This document shows, piece by piece, positions 1 through 11,987 of a stretch of 25,088 nt of DNA (positions are counted from its first letter, which is position 1; each line of letters starts with the position of its first letter). Made by a program: the position numbers and the translations under genes. Source of the stretch: Pinguiococcus pyrenoidosus (lineage: Eukaryota; Sar; Pinguiophyceae; Pinguiochrysidales; Pinguiochrysidaceae); the NCBI GenBank assembly GCA_019677205.1, contig JAAMXY010002739.1:1-25088 (forward strand), written 5' to 3'. The notes below the pieces were generated by a model. It saw only the letters and a list, made by a program, of their open reading frames with translations. It was not told where the DNA came from and did no database searches.

Positions 1-267
1 ACGCCAAAAGCAAAACCGGTGAGGAAACAATTGTAGATTTAGCGTGGGAGACCAATCATAATACTCCATCCAGCGCTCCATAATTGGTTTGTAAGATCGG
101 TGACGAAACAACTCCAATGAATCACAGCTTCGCAGCGGCGACGACGTGCAGGGCAGCTTGTCTGGTAGGCCTGTGCTGCTGCGCGCGTGGCCACTGAGGA
201 CAGCACGAGCGAAAGCCTGGAAAGAGGTGCGCGGCGCAGGCTGGGCAGCATCAGCTTTGACACGCGA

Positions 268-2171
268 ATGCTATCCTTAAGAGTGTGTCGAATTCGGCGC
301 TTCGGCGGGAGCCGAAGCCGCCCCTTGTCCAGTGACCCTCTGCGGCCGAATCTACAAGCTACAGACATCGTGGCCATGAAGAGACGCAAGAGGCTGTACA
401 TGGCTCCCTGGAAGTTCGGCTATCGAACCGCGCTTTTAGCGCATCCGAAGCACTGGGATCTGGGAACCTGGCTCGTCAATCTCGCCAGCACCATCCAACT
501 CATCGGCTTCACGATGTCAGACATCGTTCTGCTGCGGACGCTGAGTATCTGTAGCTCTACGCTATGGATTATCTTCTACATTCGTCAGCTTCGAATTCTG
601 GGAAAGGCGATGAGAGTTCCGCTCGCTTGGGTCACGACGTTCTTTTTCGTGCACTCGACGATGCTTGCGGTTCATCTCATTCGCAACAGCGACACGGGCA
701 TGCGTTTCACGAGGGAAGAGATGGATCTCTTTGAGGAGCACTTCTTGCCCACTGGCATGAAACCACGGCATTTCCGCAAGCTCCTGAATGTTGCCATCTG
801 GGTTGACTATCCGAAGGGAGCGGACATCGTGCACGAGAGGGACCCACTCTCGTGCCTAGCCATCATCGTCAAGGGGAGAGTCGTGGGGTACAAGAACGGG
901 GTCCGCCTTCAGGCAATCAGCAGCTTTCCGGGAGCGAAGGATCTCCGCCCTGCGGGAGACGCTGGGGCTTGGATAGGTGAGTTGCGAAGGAGTCCTTGAA
1001 CCGGGAAGCTTCAACTAACACGGCAGTGGAAGGGGACATCGGGTGGTTGGAAGACTTCAGCAAGAGGACGCGGATGAGGAAGAATTCGACGGCAACCGAT
1101 CGTCAGCTGGAGGAAGGGCAAAGGATCGCACAGCGAATGCGGCAAGAGGTTGAGATCCAGTCATCACAGTTGGAGGCGATGGTCCGAGGAGAGAATGAGC
1201 TGGAGGCTGCGCCAAGCTCGGCGGTAGCCCAAGGGTGAGCTCATTGCCCACCGGATTGCCCTTGAAAGCTTGAAACCTCATGCCGTATCCCCTCCAGGGC
1301 GCCGAAACCAGCTGAGCAGGCTCTGGCGCGCAAGAGAGCTGCCGAAGGGAATGGCAAAGTGTTGGACAAAGCGATCGTAGGGCGCGCAGACGCGACTTCC
1401 ATACTTCGCCCGTATCGGAACTGGCCTAACCCGACGCTGGAACCTCCCGTCCAAATCTGTCGAGGAACTCCGAAGGCGCTCTACACCTACCGGGCCAAGA
1501 CGAGCTCGAGAGCTTTGGTGTTCCACCACTCCAAGCTGGAGGCGCTTCTCCAGTCCGATCCCGAATTAAAGACTGCATTCTTGGCGTCGGCAACTGCAGC
1601 AGTGGTTGGGAAGATCGTCAATTTAAGCGACCAAACGGCCCTGCAGCACTACAGGGAGAACCTTCGCGCAGTGCTTTTCAATGGCAAACTCCTACCTGAG
1701 GAGAAGAAATTCCTTCGCGAATTCCGTAGGTGGGGATGCTTGCTCAAAGGGATTTGTCTATTGCGTCAGAACTTACGTCTTCGATGGTCGTGAAGGAAAC
1801 ACGCGGTGACGTACGAGGAGCACATCAAGATGCTGAACACTCTTGGGTGGTCTGAAGATGAGTTCAACGACGGCGCGCAAGCCAGAACGCTGAGGTATGG
1901 CGCATCTTTGCAGCTTGCACAGGTGCACGCAAAGTCTGTGCTGACATGGACGGATAATGGGTTGTTCAGGGGAGTAGAGAAGAAGACGTACGAGAGAATC
2001 CAGAGGCGAAAATCGACCTTGCTACGCCACGACACGGAGCTCCAGGAGTTGGCGGAGGTGCGGACAGAACGGGAGCGATATCAGTTGCATGAGGTTGCCG
2101 CGGTCTCTCACCCAATGGACCTTTGCTCTGGACTGCAGGACCATGATGCTGTGGACGATGGATCGCAGTGA
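268..2171 (+). CDS. Popeye-domain (POPDC-like) membrane protein with cyclic-nucleotide-binding-like fold, four exons
   Basis: Exons 268-976, 1027-1234, 1298-1729 and 1796-2171 join in frame (introns of 50, 63 and 66 nt, all GT-AG) to give about 574 residues. Seen: two to three hydrophobic segments (around residues 75-150), then a block with FTREEMDLFEEHFLPTGMK and AIIVKGRVVGYKNG that matches the membrane-plus-cNMP-binding layout of Popeye proteins. Exon 3 carries RALVFHHSKLEALLQSDPEL and the C-terminus has EEHIKMLNTLGW, both in the expected order for the family. Known: Popeye proteins bind cAMP and act as membrane-bound effectors in animals; algal roles are not established. The start is uncertain. 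ATG 268 gives a basic, Arg/Ser-rich leader (MLSLRVCRIRRFGG), possibly a presequence; ATG 376 would remove it. A stop-free 45-nt GT-AG stretch inside exon 4, ending at the ctgcag just before the final ten codons, may be an optional intron. Confidence 0.72.
977..1026 (+). other. Spliceosomal intron 1 of the Popeye-like gene (50 nt)
   Basis: Donor gtgagttg and acceptor cggcag. Removing it joins AWI to VEGDIGWLEDF in phase 1. It is one of the shortest confident introns in the window and sets the lower end of the local intron size range. Confidence 0.75.
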
Positions 2172-2429
2172 TGGAAGGCGCAGAGGCACAGTTGACAGCG
2201 GGATTTTTGGAGACAGCCAGACCTCATCGCAGATGGGCTGCTACGTCTGGCAAGAGGACAGAGAGAAGGAATTCTATCGCTGTGGGTCTGGCGCACAAGT
2301 CAGACTCCGATTGTTGAGAGGATGGATGAAAGGCGACCGCCCCTGTGGCTGCTAAGTCGTGCACCCGATGAGATGGTTGATCGAAAGCGGGTCAAGAACC
2401 CTGCTCGGGGCAGCTGGCTTTCTTGTCAT

Positions 2430-3242
2430 TCAACCACAGGATTGCAGTACTGTTGGGCGATCGAATGCTTGCGCCACCTGGGTCTTGTTGATCTTGGCCT
2501 TCGGACTTGTTGGCGACTCCAAAGGCTTAGGGGATGCCGCCGACGCATCTCGCTCGAGGACGTCGTGATCACCAGCACCGACGCCGTGAGGCGGATCGCG
2601 TTCCGTAGAAGTGTGTTGCGGCTCAGCAGCTGCCCATTGAGACTCTTGAACGCTGGCATTGGAGGAGTTCATATGCTCCTGGCGAATAGCTTCCAAGGCT
2701 CCATCCCCGTTGAAGCCTTTTGCGACATCTGTCTTGCCCAGTTCTGGCGGGGGCTTTCCCCCGCCTTCTTCCTTCTCTCGTTGCTCCTGAACTCTGAGAC
2801 TGAAATGCTCCGCTATGCCCATGCCACCCTCCGCATAGTTCTGACCTCGGAGCGTGGGCGGGCCGCGGATCCCATGCCGCCGAGACGACGACTGCTCGCT
2901 GATGTCCGAGTCCGAGCTATAGGAGTAGTTTACGCTGGATCGCGAGCGAGTATCCTCTGGCCTGAGAGCTCCTGAGTTTTGGACTTCAGTCTCCGACAGA
3001 GGAGAAACCCACCCTCCCATGCTCTCCGCTGCAGCAACGTATTGAAGGGTATCGATGATGCTAGGCGGTAGACGAACTGCCTCGTGGCCATTCTCCGTTG
3101 CTGACGAAGCTGGTGGGGTTGTGCCGTCCTCGCAAGCGAAGTCTAGGTGGAGCTGTGGTGCCTTAGGCTCGCTGCGATCATCAGCCCGAGCGGTATCCTG
3201 CAACGAACCGCACAGCTTGAGATGTACTTGATCGGAGGCCAT
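2430..3242 (-). CDS. Ser/Glu-rich disordered protein of unknown function
   Basis: An uninterrupted reading frame of 270 residues from an ATG in good context (gccATGG at 3242-3240) to a stop at 2432-2430. I do not recognise the family. The composition is that of an intrinsically disordered protein: a serine/aspartate block (SSVNYSYSSDSDISEQSSSR, about residues 123-142), an acidic-basic stretch (RVQEQREKEEGGGK), and a C-terminal third rich in Pro, Ser, His and Lys. No membrane segment or signal peptide is visible. The frame remains open to 3308, but the only start codon there would be GTG, so ATG 3242 is preferred. It is tail-to-tail with the Popeye gene (258 bp gap) and head-to-head with the lipase (388 bp). 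A spliced extension at either end cannot be excluded. The phospho-acceptor-like patches are inference only. Confidence 0.5.
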   Translation of the reverse strand: MASDQVHLKLCGSLQDTARADDRSEPKAPQLHLDFACEDGTTPPASSATENGHEAVRLPPSIIDTLQYVAAAESMGGWVSPLSETEVQNSGALRPEDTRSRSSVNYSYSSDSDISEQSSSRRHGIRGPPTLRGQNYAEGGMGIAEHFSLRVQEQREKEEGGGKPPPELGKTDVAKGFNGDGALEAIRQEHMNSSNASVQESQWAAAEPQHTSTERDPPHGVGAGDHDVLERDASAASPKPLESPTSPKAKINKTQVAQAFDRPTVLQSCG

Positions 3243-3424
3243 GGCGACACTCTTCGTCTTCAAGCACGCCCTCTCGACTGTGCTGGAGCTTTCACGTGGT
3301 TCTCGCACGGCTTCTAAATCGTGAAGAAGAAGCCTTGGGCGTCCAGTCTGCGCTGCGGCGCAAAATGGGCGTCAACGGCGAGCCGGTGTGACAGAGCCTG
3401 GAGAACATTCCCCGGAGCAAATGC

Positions 3425-3471
3425 CACGCCCGCCTGTATGGCACCCCGGCAACAGCACGCCCGCCTGTATG
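3425..3471. repeat. 16-nt direct repeat pair, period 31
   Basis: CACGCCCGCCTGTATG occurs at 3425-3440 and again, identically, at 3456-3471, in the divergent promoter about 60-105 bp upstream of the TATA box. Two perfect copies so close together in otherwise non-repetitive sequence suggest a local duplication or a paired protein-binding site. Confidence 0.8.
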
Positions 3472-3531
3472 CGTTGGGGGAACAACTTCGTTGCCTGGAT
3501 TCTGGATTGCAGTTCAGACTCGCTATCCGGC

Positions 3532-3538
3532 TATAAAA
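3532..3538 (+). promoter_or_regulatory. TATA box (TATAAAA) of the DAG lipase gene
   Basis: Perfect TATAAAA starting 99 nt upstream of the lipase ATG, in the head-to-head intergenic region. The GC-rich surroundings make it stand out. A similar TATA-like element (TATATGG on the minus strand, 11738-11732) lies 100 nt upstream of the carboxypeptidase ATG. Confidence 0.6.
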
Positions 3539-3630
3539 CAGGAAAGATATCCTCGAGAATCTCCAAGAGAGCATTCAACTTGTGCGGCCCGAACTTTGGC
3601 GCCACCAGGCTGCACAAGGGCTGGCGTGGC

Positions 3631-6548
<2,918 letters not shown>

Positions 6549-6664
6549 GCAGCCTTGCGGGTGGCGGGAGTGTGAGCGCAGGGAGGTTGTGTCTTTGCGT
6601 CAGCTGATTCGGATGTCTTGTTAAAGTTCCTGCTCATTCCCAAGCGGAGTTCCTGGGCTTCATT

Positions 6665-8040
6665 CTAGGATCGTGGAGGAGACCGCGTCTTCTCGAGCGT
6701 TTCTAGCCTAGCGTTGTTTGTGCGAAGATTCACTTTGATCGAGCCCACGCGCCCGCTCAACTGCACGAGGCCCGGCTTCGCACCGATAGGCTTCGAGACG
6801 TGCCTGCATCTTGTCATGCTGACCACGACGTTCCCGCCCGCTGGTGCCTATGACTCTTCATCAGCCAACGATATTGTTCACGCCGCGAAGTCGGGACGGT
6901 GACCAAGCTGCCTCACCCACCTTGGAATACTTCGCCGTGAGCAGCGCAGCGTCTCGGAGCACCTGTGGCTGAGCATCGGGGAGGTCATCCTCCTCCGAGC
7001 AGATCACCACATGAGACCCAGGGCAGCCGGACACGTGCATCCACCACCACCTCGGCATGTTGTGCTCAGGATTTGTTGAAAGCTGCTCGATTTGCCAAAG
7101 TCATCCACTGCAAGCTCAGAAGCATCCACCGGGGGATGGGTGTTCGTCCCACCTGGTCGTTGTCGGCGGCGCTCCGCCCAACGCGAATCTTGACGTCGTT
7201 CTCGGAGGTGTATGTCCAGTAGGGTTTGCGCGGGATCTGACCCTTTCCCTGCTTCTTCTTGCTCCTTCCAGCGCCTGCAGAGTCGGATATCCCCAGCTTG
7301 GCTGCCTTGTCAACGATCCCCTGAAACTGACGGCCCGAACACGTAAGGCTCCAGGAGGAAGCGTCTCCACAATAAGCGCAGGCAGAGGAAGGCGAGCAGA
7401 CCTTCTCATCCGATGTTGACTTGAGCGCCGAGCACAGGTCCTGTAGTTCCAGCAGCCGCTGCTGCCGTGCCGAGTGCTCCTCCAGCTCTCGACGGAGCTT
7501 CTCAGGATCCTCCGAACTGCCGAAGCCCTTCCCCTCGGCCGCAATCTCCTCTGCACGTCGCAGGCGAACGCACAGCTTCTCACCCCGCTTCACCCCTTTC
7601 ATGAAAGCCTTGTCCAGGCTCTTCTTCAAGCCTGGAAGCGTCGGCCCTTGGTGCCCTTCGAACGGGTTAGCGCCTCTCCTGCAACCCTGCGAAGCAAAAT
7701 CACCAACCTTCTGGGGTCACTGGCGCACAAAACGTTCTGGACAGACAATAGCTCTGGGACGGAGGCGCAAAAGTTCTCCAAGGCCGTCTGCAGAGGGGCA
7801 GAAACTGCGCGTAAGCAACGCGTGGCAGCTCTCTTCAACATGGACTGCGCTCTCACCTGGAGACCAAACTGAAGCCACGGCTCACCAGCAGCATGATAAG
7901 CCAGGCGCGGCCCAGACAGACCACCATAGGCGTCAAAGTGGCCCGGGCAGCCAAGCACCGCTGCAAAAGCGCCCGAAGCCCCCACAGCTCCGGCGACAGC
8001 GTCGGTATCAGCTGACCCACCACCACGGGCAAGAAGCTAC
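6665..8040 (-). CDS. NFACT-R domain protein (RqcH/NEMF-like), 5' end unresolved
   Basis: Confident exons, minus strand: 7678-7402, 7320-7153, 7064-6917 and 6840-6665 (stop). Joined, they give a charged coiled-coil (LKKSLDKAFMKGVKRGEK, then EDPEKLRRELEEHSARQQRL), a Lys-rich linker, and a complete NFACT-R domain: RKPYWTYTSENDVKIRVGRS, WWWMHVSGCPGSHVVI, LLTAKYSK, and RHVSKPIGAKPGLV. Known: RqcH/Rqc2/NEMF proteins bind 60S/50S-peptidyl-tRNA complexes and recruit Ala-tRNA in ribosome quality control; NFACT-R contacts RNA. The ending is of the bacterial/plastid type, so organelle function is possible (inference). Between 7679 and about 8040 the frame can be followed through one or two more short introns (for example donor at 7885 or 7856, acceptor at 7788), with HFDAYGGLSGPRLAYHAA resembling the end of an NFACT-N domain. 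There is no initiator ATG, and only about 360 bp remain before the neighbouring gene, so a full NFACT-N domain does not fit. Confidence 0.75.
7321..7401 (-). other. Stop-free 81-nt intron of the NFACT-R gene
   Basis: Donor gtctgctc after SDEK, acceptor tttcag before GIVDKAAKLG. The length is 27 codons with no stop, so retention keeps the frame and would insert a Cys-containing segment. Domain spacing favours removal. The acceptor and pyrimidine content are good; the donor is weak. Confidence 0.55.
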
Positions 8041-8222
8041 TATGCCCACAGACCCGTCTTTCGGAAACGTCACCGGAGCCGCAGGGGTTCTGCTGTCTTT
8101 GGCCCCGAGCGCCGCAAGGCTGGGAAGGGCGCTTGGAATGAGGGGCTACTAGCGGCTCATGCGGATAGGTGCTTGGAGTCGCCTGTCTTGGGGAGACGTC
8201 GGCGTTGGGAGCTGAAGGCCCG

Positions 8223-9915
8223 ATGTCGCGACCGAGGAGTCGGAGCGGCAAGAAGCAGGTGCTCAGCGCGGCGCCAGAAATGCGCGCTGCCGTGGAAGTG
8301 AGCGAAGAGCGGAGCGCCGAGTATGTGTACGGCCACGGCTTCCCGAGCCCCATCACGCTGGTGGCCCGACGCCTCCAGGAGCGCATCCTCCGTCAGGTGG
8401 AGCGCTTGTCGGGGCCCGAGCCCCTCGACGCCGACACGGCCGAAGAGATTCTGGGAACCAGAGGAGTGAAGCCCATCAACGTGTACAAGCATGCGCAGCC
8501 TTTGACCTCCGCCCTGAGCAAGGAGGACATCCTCGGAAACCGGCGTTTCCGCGACGAGGACGCGGTGTTACACGAGGACTCGGCGTTACCTGACGCATCG
8601 TCCGAAGCGATGCTGTCGACACCGCATCGGCGCCGGCAGAGGAGCGCGGATCGAAGACGCAGTCTTCCGAGTCCCCACCGCCACATCGACACGGAACGCC
8701 AGAGAAGCGCCAAGCTGCAGTTGGATGTGGCGTTGCAAACACGACGCGGCCTGGAGGGTCCCATTCCTGAGACCCGGCAGAAGCGGCTCGAGAGTCTCAG
8801 CACGCCGAGAGGCAGCAGTCGCTACGTGTCGCCAAGCGCCGCCCACCGGAGTCCCTCCGGCTTCTTTGGGGAGGCCAAGGACGAGTCCGAGATCAAGGCC
8901 GCTTCTCCCGTATTCAACGCCAGAGAAGACAAGGAAGCGGTGCGCATCGCAGGAGACCAGCACGGCAGATGGCCGTGGGGCTTCACAGATCGCCAGCGTG
9001 TGGCGAGGACCAGACGGGGCGAGCAGCCTCGGCAGCGTCTTGCAAGGGACGACCCCGCGCTGCTCTCGAGCACGCAGTCCGACCTGGAAGAGCTGCCGTC
9101 CAGGGGAGACTCCGACTCTTGCCGCCTGTCGTCTCAGGACTCGGCAGCGCTAACCGCCGCGATACAGGCGACGCTTCGAGGAGGCCCCTCTCGCGACTTC
9201 GATTCCCCTTCCGCCGCTGCGCCCAACGTCAGGCGAGCTTCGCTGCCTTCCGCCCGCGGCTTTGACATCATGACCAGTCCACGGCGCATGCAGCCGCCCG
9301 TCTCGATCAGCAGAATCGATACGTCTTTCGACTGCGACGACGAGTCGCAATCTTCGAGGAGCCGCCGAGGACGAGGGCGACTGCAACGCGCATCTCGAAA
9401 ACCTCTCAGAAGGGAAGCCAAGGTGACGCCTTGCTGCCTGTCGAAGTCATTTCCCACATCTTGTGGAGAGCCTCATGATGACAATCCTACGGCAGCAGGG
9501 ATCCAAAGGAAAGCATCGGCAGCGAAGACGCGAGAGAACCGACCACGCGGGATCAAAGCAGCAAAGCAGACCCTCAGGATATCATGGACAACCGACCGCA
9601 CAGGCACAGCGGGAAGGCTTCTGGTCGTCGCAGCAACGTGCGCACCTTGCCGTAAAGCGGAGGCATCGGGAGCAAACTCCCTTGCCTGGCTCTAGTGCTG
9701 GAACCTTGATGTCTGAGCAGCTGATAGCGGACATGGGAGAGATTTCCGAGCTCCAACCCCCTCATCTGCCAGCGTGTCCACCAAGGTCGCCTACGCAAGG
9801 CGCCCTGAACATGGGCGCAACGGCCGACCGAAGGCTTGCGAGCTTCCAAGCCCCTCTCCCGAGGAATAGCGTTGACAGCGTGGGCCCTTGCGTAGGCAGA
9901 GAGAATGCTGAATAA
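8223..9915 (+). CDS. Large Ser/Arg-rich disordered protein, unknown family
   Basis: The frame opens at ATG 8223 and runs to 9695 (490 residues) unspliced. A GT-AG intron at 9423-9468 (46 nt) would switch to another open frame ending at TAA 9913-9915, giving about 548 residues. The second frame has coding-like content, and AATAAA overlaps its stop, so the spliced form is preferred. Residues 1-110 look the most ordered (EYVYGHGFPSPITLVARRLQ, then a charged helix with ILGTRGVKPINVYKH). The rest is repetitive in character: RRR/RS clusters, TPRGSSR, SLPSARGFD and SSRSRRGRGR, typical of phosphorylated, basic, disordered proteins. No enzyme motif or membrane segment is seen, and I do not recognise the family. 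The start lies about 180 bp from the first visible part of the divergent NFACT-R gene; the stop lies 86 bp from the convergent carboxypeptidase stop. Confidence 0.6.
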
Positions 9916-9916
9916 A
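9911..9916 (+). terminator. AATAAA polyadenylation signal overlapping a stop codon
   Basis: The TAA at 9913-9915 lies within AATAAA at 9911-9916. If used, cleavage would fall within the 86-bp gap before the convergent carboxypeptidase stop. It is the only canonical AATAAA I noticed placed right at a gene end in this window. Confidence 0.4.
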
Positions 9917-10001
9917 GCACGAAATAGACAACTCCTGATCGTATATCTGAGCACCACGACATCGGAAGAGACCCGTACACCGCTGTGCGCTTCGCAGTCT
10001 C

Positions 10002-11638
10002 CTAGTGGAACCACTTCCCTGAGAGGAAGTCGTTAAAAAGCTCCAAGCCTGCCATGGGGGTGTACGCGGGGACTTCGTGGCCGGCACGGTGAACGGTGGC
10101 AAATCCAAAGCTCGGGACGCCCTTGAACTGCGTGTAGAAGCCACCCAACTGGCCATTCGAGGTGGTCCAGCGCTGCCAATACTTGGTCGTCTCATAGCCG
10201 AGATCGTAGATCCAGTACTGCGTCCCCCACGTGGCGCAAACGGCGTCATCGTCTCCCGAGAAAACCAGAATCTTGAGATCTGGCTGCATTTTCAGTATCG
10301 TGTGGTACAGCGGCGCCATGTTGATGGCCATGTCCTTCACATCGTAGTTCACCGTGTCCGAACAGGTCGTCCATTCCACCTCGCCCTTCGCGTGAATGGC
10401 CTTCTTCACGTCATCCCTGTTGAGATAGGATATCGTCCAATCTTCCGTGCAGGGCTGGTATCCGAGGTCCTCGGTCGCAACCTGCAGAAGGCATCCGTCA
10501 CTGCCGGTCTTCTCTCACGTCCGCCCGAAACTGCGCACAGCACCTGGATCCTCTCGAGCAGTCGCGAGTGCAGGGTGTACTTCAGCAGCTGCGCCTGCTG
10601 GGCGACCTCGCTGTTCTTCAAGCAAACGGGGTAGTCCATGGCGTACGGGTTCGTCAAGGACTTGACCGTGCCACCTGTCGCACTCTCCTTGGTCATCTTG
10701 GCCTCCAAATCGAGGCACAAATCCAGAAGCTCTTCGTCCTTGCCCTCCTCGGCAACCTTTCCGGTGCATTTTGCTTCCCATTCGTCGAACGTTGGCTTGG
10801 ATACGAGCTGATGGCCCCAATAGGCCTCATACATCGCCACCTATCGGCATCCCGCGTGTCAGGTGTTCTGGAGGCGGAGCGGATACCACGTGAACTGCTC
10901 ACATTGTTCGAGAAAGCCTGGGTGTAAGGATTGCCAACGGCCATGCCCTTAAAGTTGATGCGCTTGGGGGCGCCAGCCGGCGGATTCTGCTTCAATATCT
11001 GAAGCGCCAGGGTGGGCATGTAGTGCCCGCCGTAGGACTCCGAGGTGATGTAGAAATCGTTCGCACGGAAGTCCGGGAAGCGTTCAAGAAACGCCTGGAT
11101 CAGCAGGTAGTTGTCCTCCGCCGCCGTCTTGTCGTTCGTGTTGTAGGCAGCGTCGTCATCGGCCACCGAGAAGCCCACCCCAGCGGGCTGCTCGACGTAC
11201 AGCATGTTGCTGCGCTTGTTCCACGAGTACGGATTCAGCGCCAGGTGTTTTCCTCCTTCCACAGGACGCAGGGGGCCATGCTCTGTGAAGAGTCCCAGGA
11301 AACCAGAGCAGCCAGGCCCGCCATTCGTCCAAAAAGTCACCGGTGCGGCTAGAATTCGGTCGATTAGGTTCGTCGGAATTCCGGCGGCGCAGCGAAGAAT
11401 TGAAGCCTTAAGACTCACCTGACGGCTCCAGCTCCTCCGCCTCAAAGAACCAGTAGAAGATCTGCTTGCCCTGGTCACCGGGGAGCGTGAGATAGCCAGC
11501 AAAGCTGTTGAATCCGATGTCCAAGTCCGCCGCGCCAGGGAGACTCGAATAGTCGATGGCGTCGTCGCGGGCTTCCCTGCTGTAACCTTGCGCCAGCACG
11601 GGGGAAATCAGCAACAGACACGCGCAAAGAAGCTCCAT
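10002..11638 (-). CDS. Secreted/lysosomal serine carboxypeptidase, peptidase family S10, four exons
   Basis: Exons (minus) 11638-11419, 11348-10903, 10840-10544 and 10481-10002 join in frame to 480 residues, the normal size for S10 enzymes. The first 16-17 residues, MELLCACLLLISPVLAQG, are a clear signal peptide. Family blocks in order: TFWTNGGPGCSGF (about 78-90), NMLYVEQPAGVGFS (121-134), nucleophile Ser178 in TSESYGGHYMP, GNPYTQ, catalytic Asp400 in FSGDDDAVC, catalytic His456 in VHRAGHEVP. The enzyme removes C-terminal residues from peptides at acid pH, in the vacuole/lysosome or outside the cell. No KDEL-type retention signal is present. Introns are 70, 62 and 62 nt (phases 1, 0, 0). It is head-to-head with the DUF3493 gene across 349 bp. 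A TATA-like element lies 100 nt upstream of the ATG. Confidence 0.95.
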
Positions 11639-11987
11639 GATTTGGCGAAGCCGCTTTCTGAGAACGTCGAGGCCTAGGTCGTACACAGAGCGCGCGCTCT
11701 CCAACGCCAATGCGAGCGATCCTGTCCTGTGCCATATAGCGGGGACAGAAGAGATCACTAGACGTTTGGTCTCAACACAGGCCGTTTGGTCTCAACATTA
11801 GCATGATCCTTTCTCACCGACTCGTGATCATCCTTTTCTACTCTGTCACACAGGCGGTGAAGACCACTGGACTGTACCCATTTTCCCTCGCTTTTGAATT
11901 TTAAAATCCGCATGCGTGGCATTCTGCCCTGGCTTCGACGGCGCCCATCTGCGGCGTTGCCAAGTCTCCAGGTCGAAACGTGCTGCC
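11639..11987. promoter_or_regulatory. Divergent promoter of the carboxypeptidase (-) and DUF3493 (+) genes
   Basis: 349 bp with no coding content. It holds a minus-strand TATATGG (11738-11732), a 15-nt direct repeat (11763-11797), and a palindromic A+T element AATTTTAAAAT (11897-11907) about 90 nt upstream of the plus-strand ATG, where a TATA box would be expected. Confidence 0.5.
11763..11797. repeat. 15-nt direct repeat, period 20, in a divergent promoter
   Basis: CGTTTGGTCTCAACA at 11763-11777 is repeated exactly at 11783-11797. The period of 20 is close to two DNA helical turns, so two bound proteins would sit on the same face. It lies roughly midway between the two start codons. Confidence 0.85.

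Larger units (their letters stand above)
3243..3630. promoter_or_regulatory. Divergent promoter region between the orphan (-) and the DAG lipase (+)
   Basis: 388 bp between two opposite start codons. It holds a 16-nt direct repeat (3425-3440 and 3456-3471) and a canonical TATA box (3532-3538) facing the lipase. No additional gene is visible; the open frame reading into the lipase ATG upstream (from 3388) has low-complexity content unlike the conserved family start. Confidence 0.5.

Noticed and set aside
2172-2975. Plus-strand open frames after the Popeye gene (2089-2355, 2322-2975)
   Set aside because: They lie antisense to the Ser-rich orphan or in the 3' gap, are rich in Arg/Leu/Cys as antisense frames usually are, and do not extend the Popeye family.
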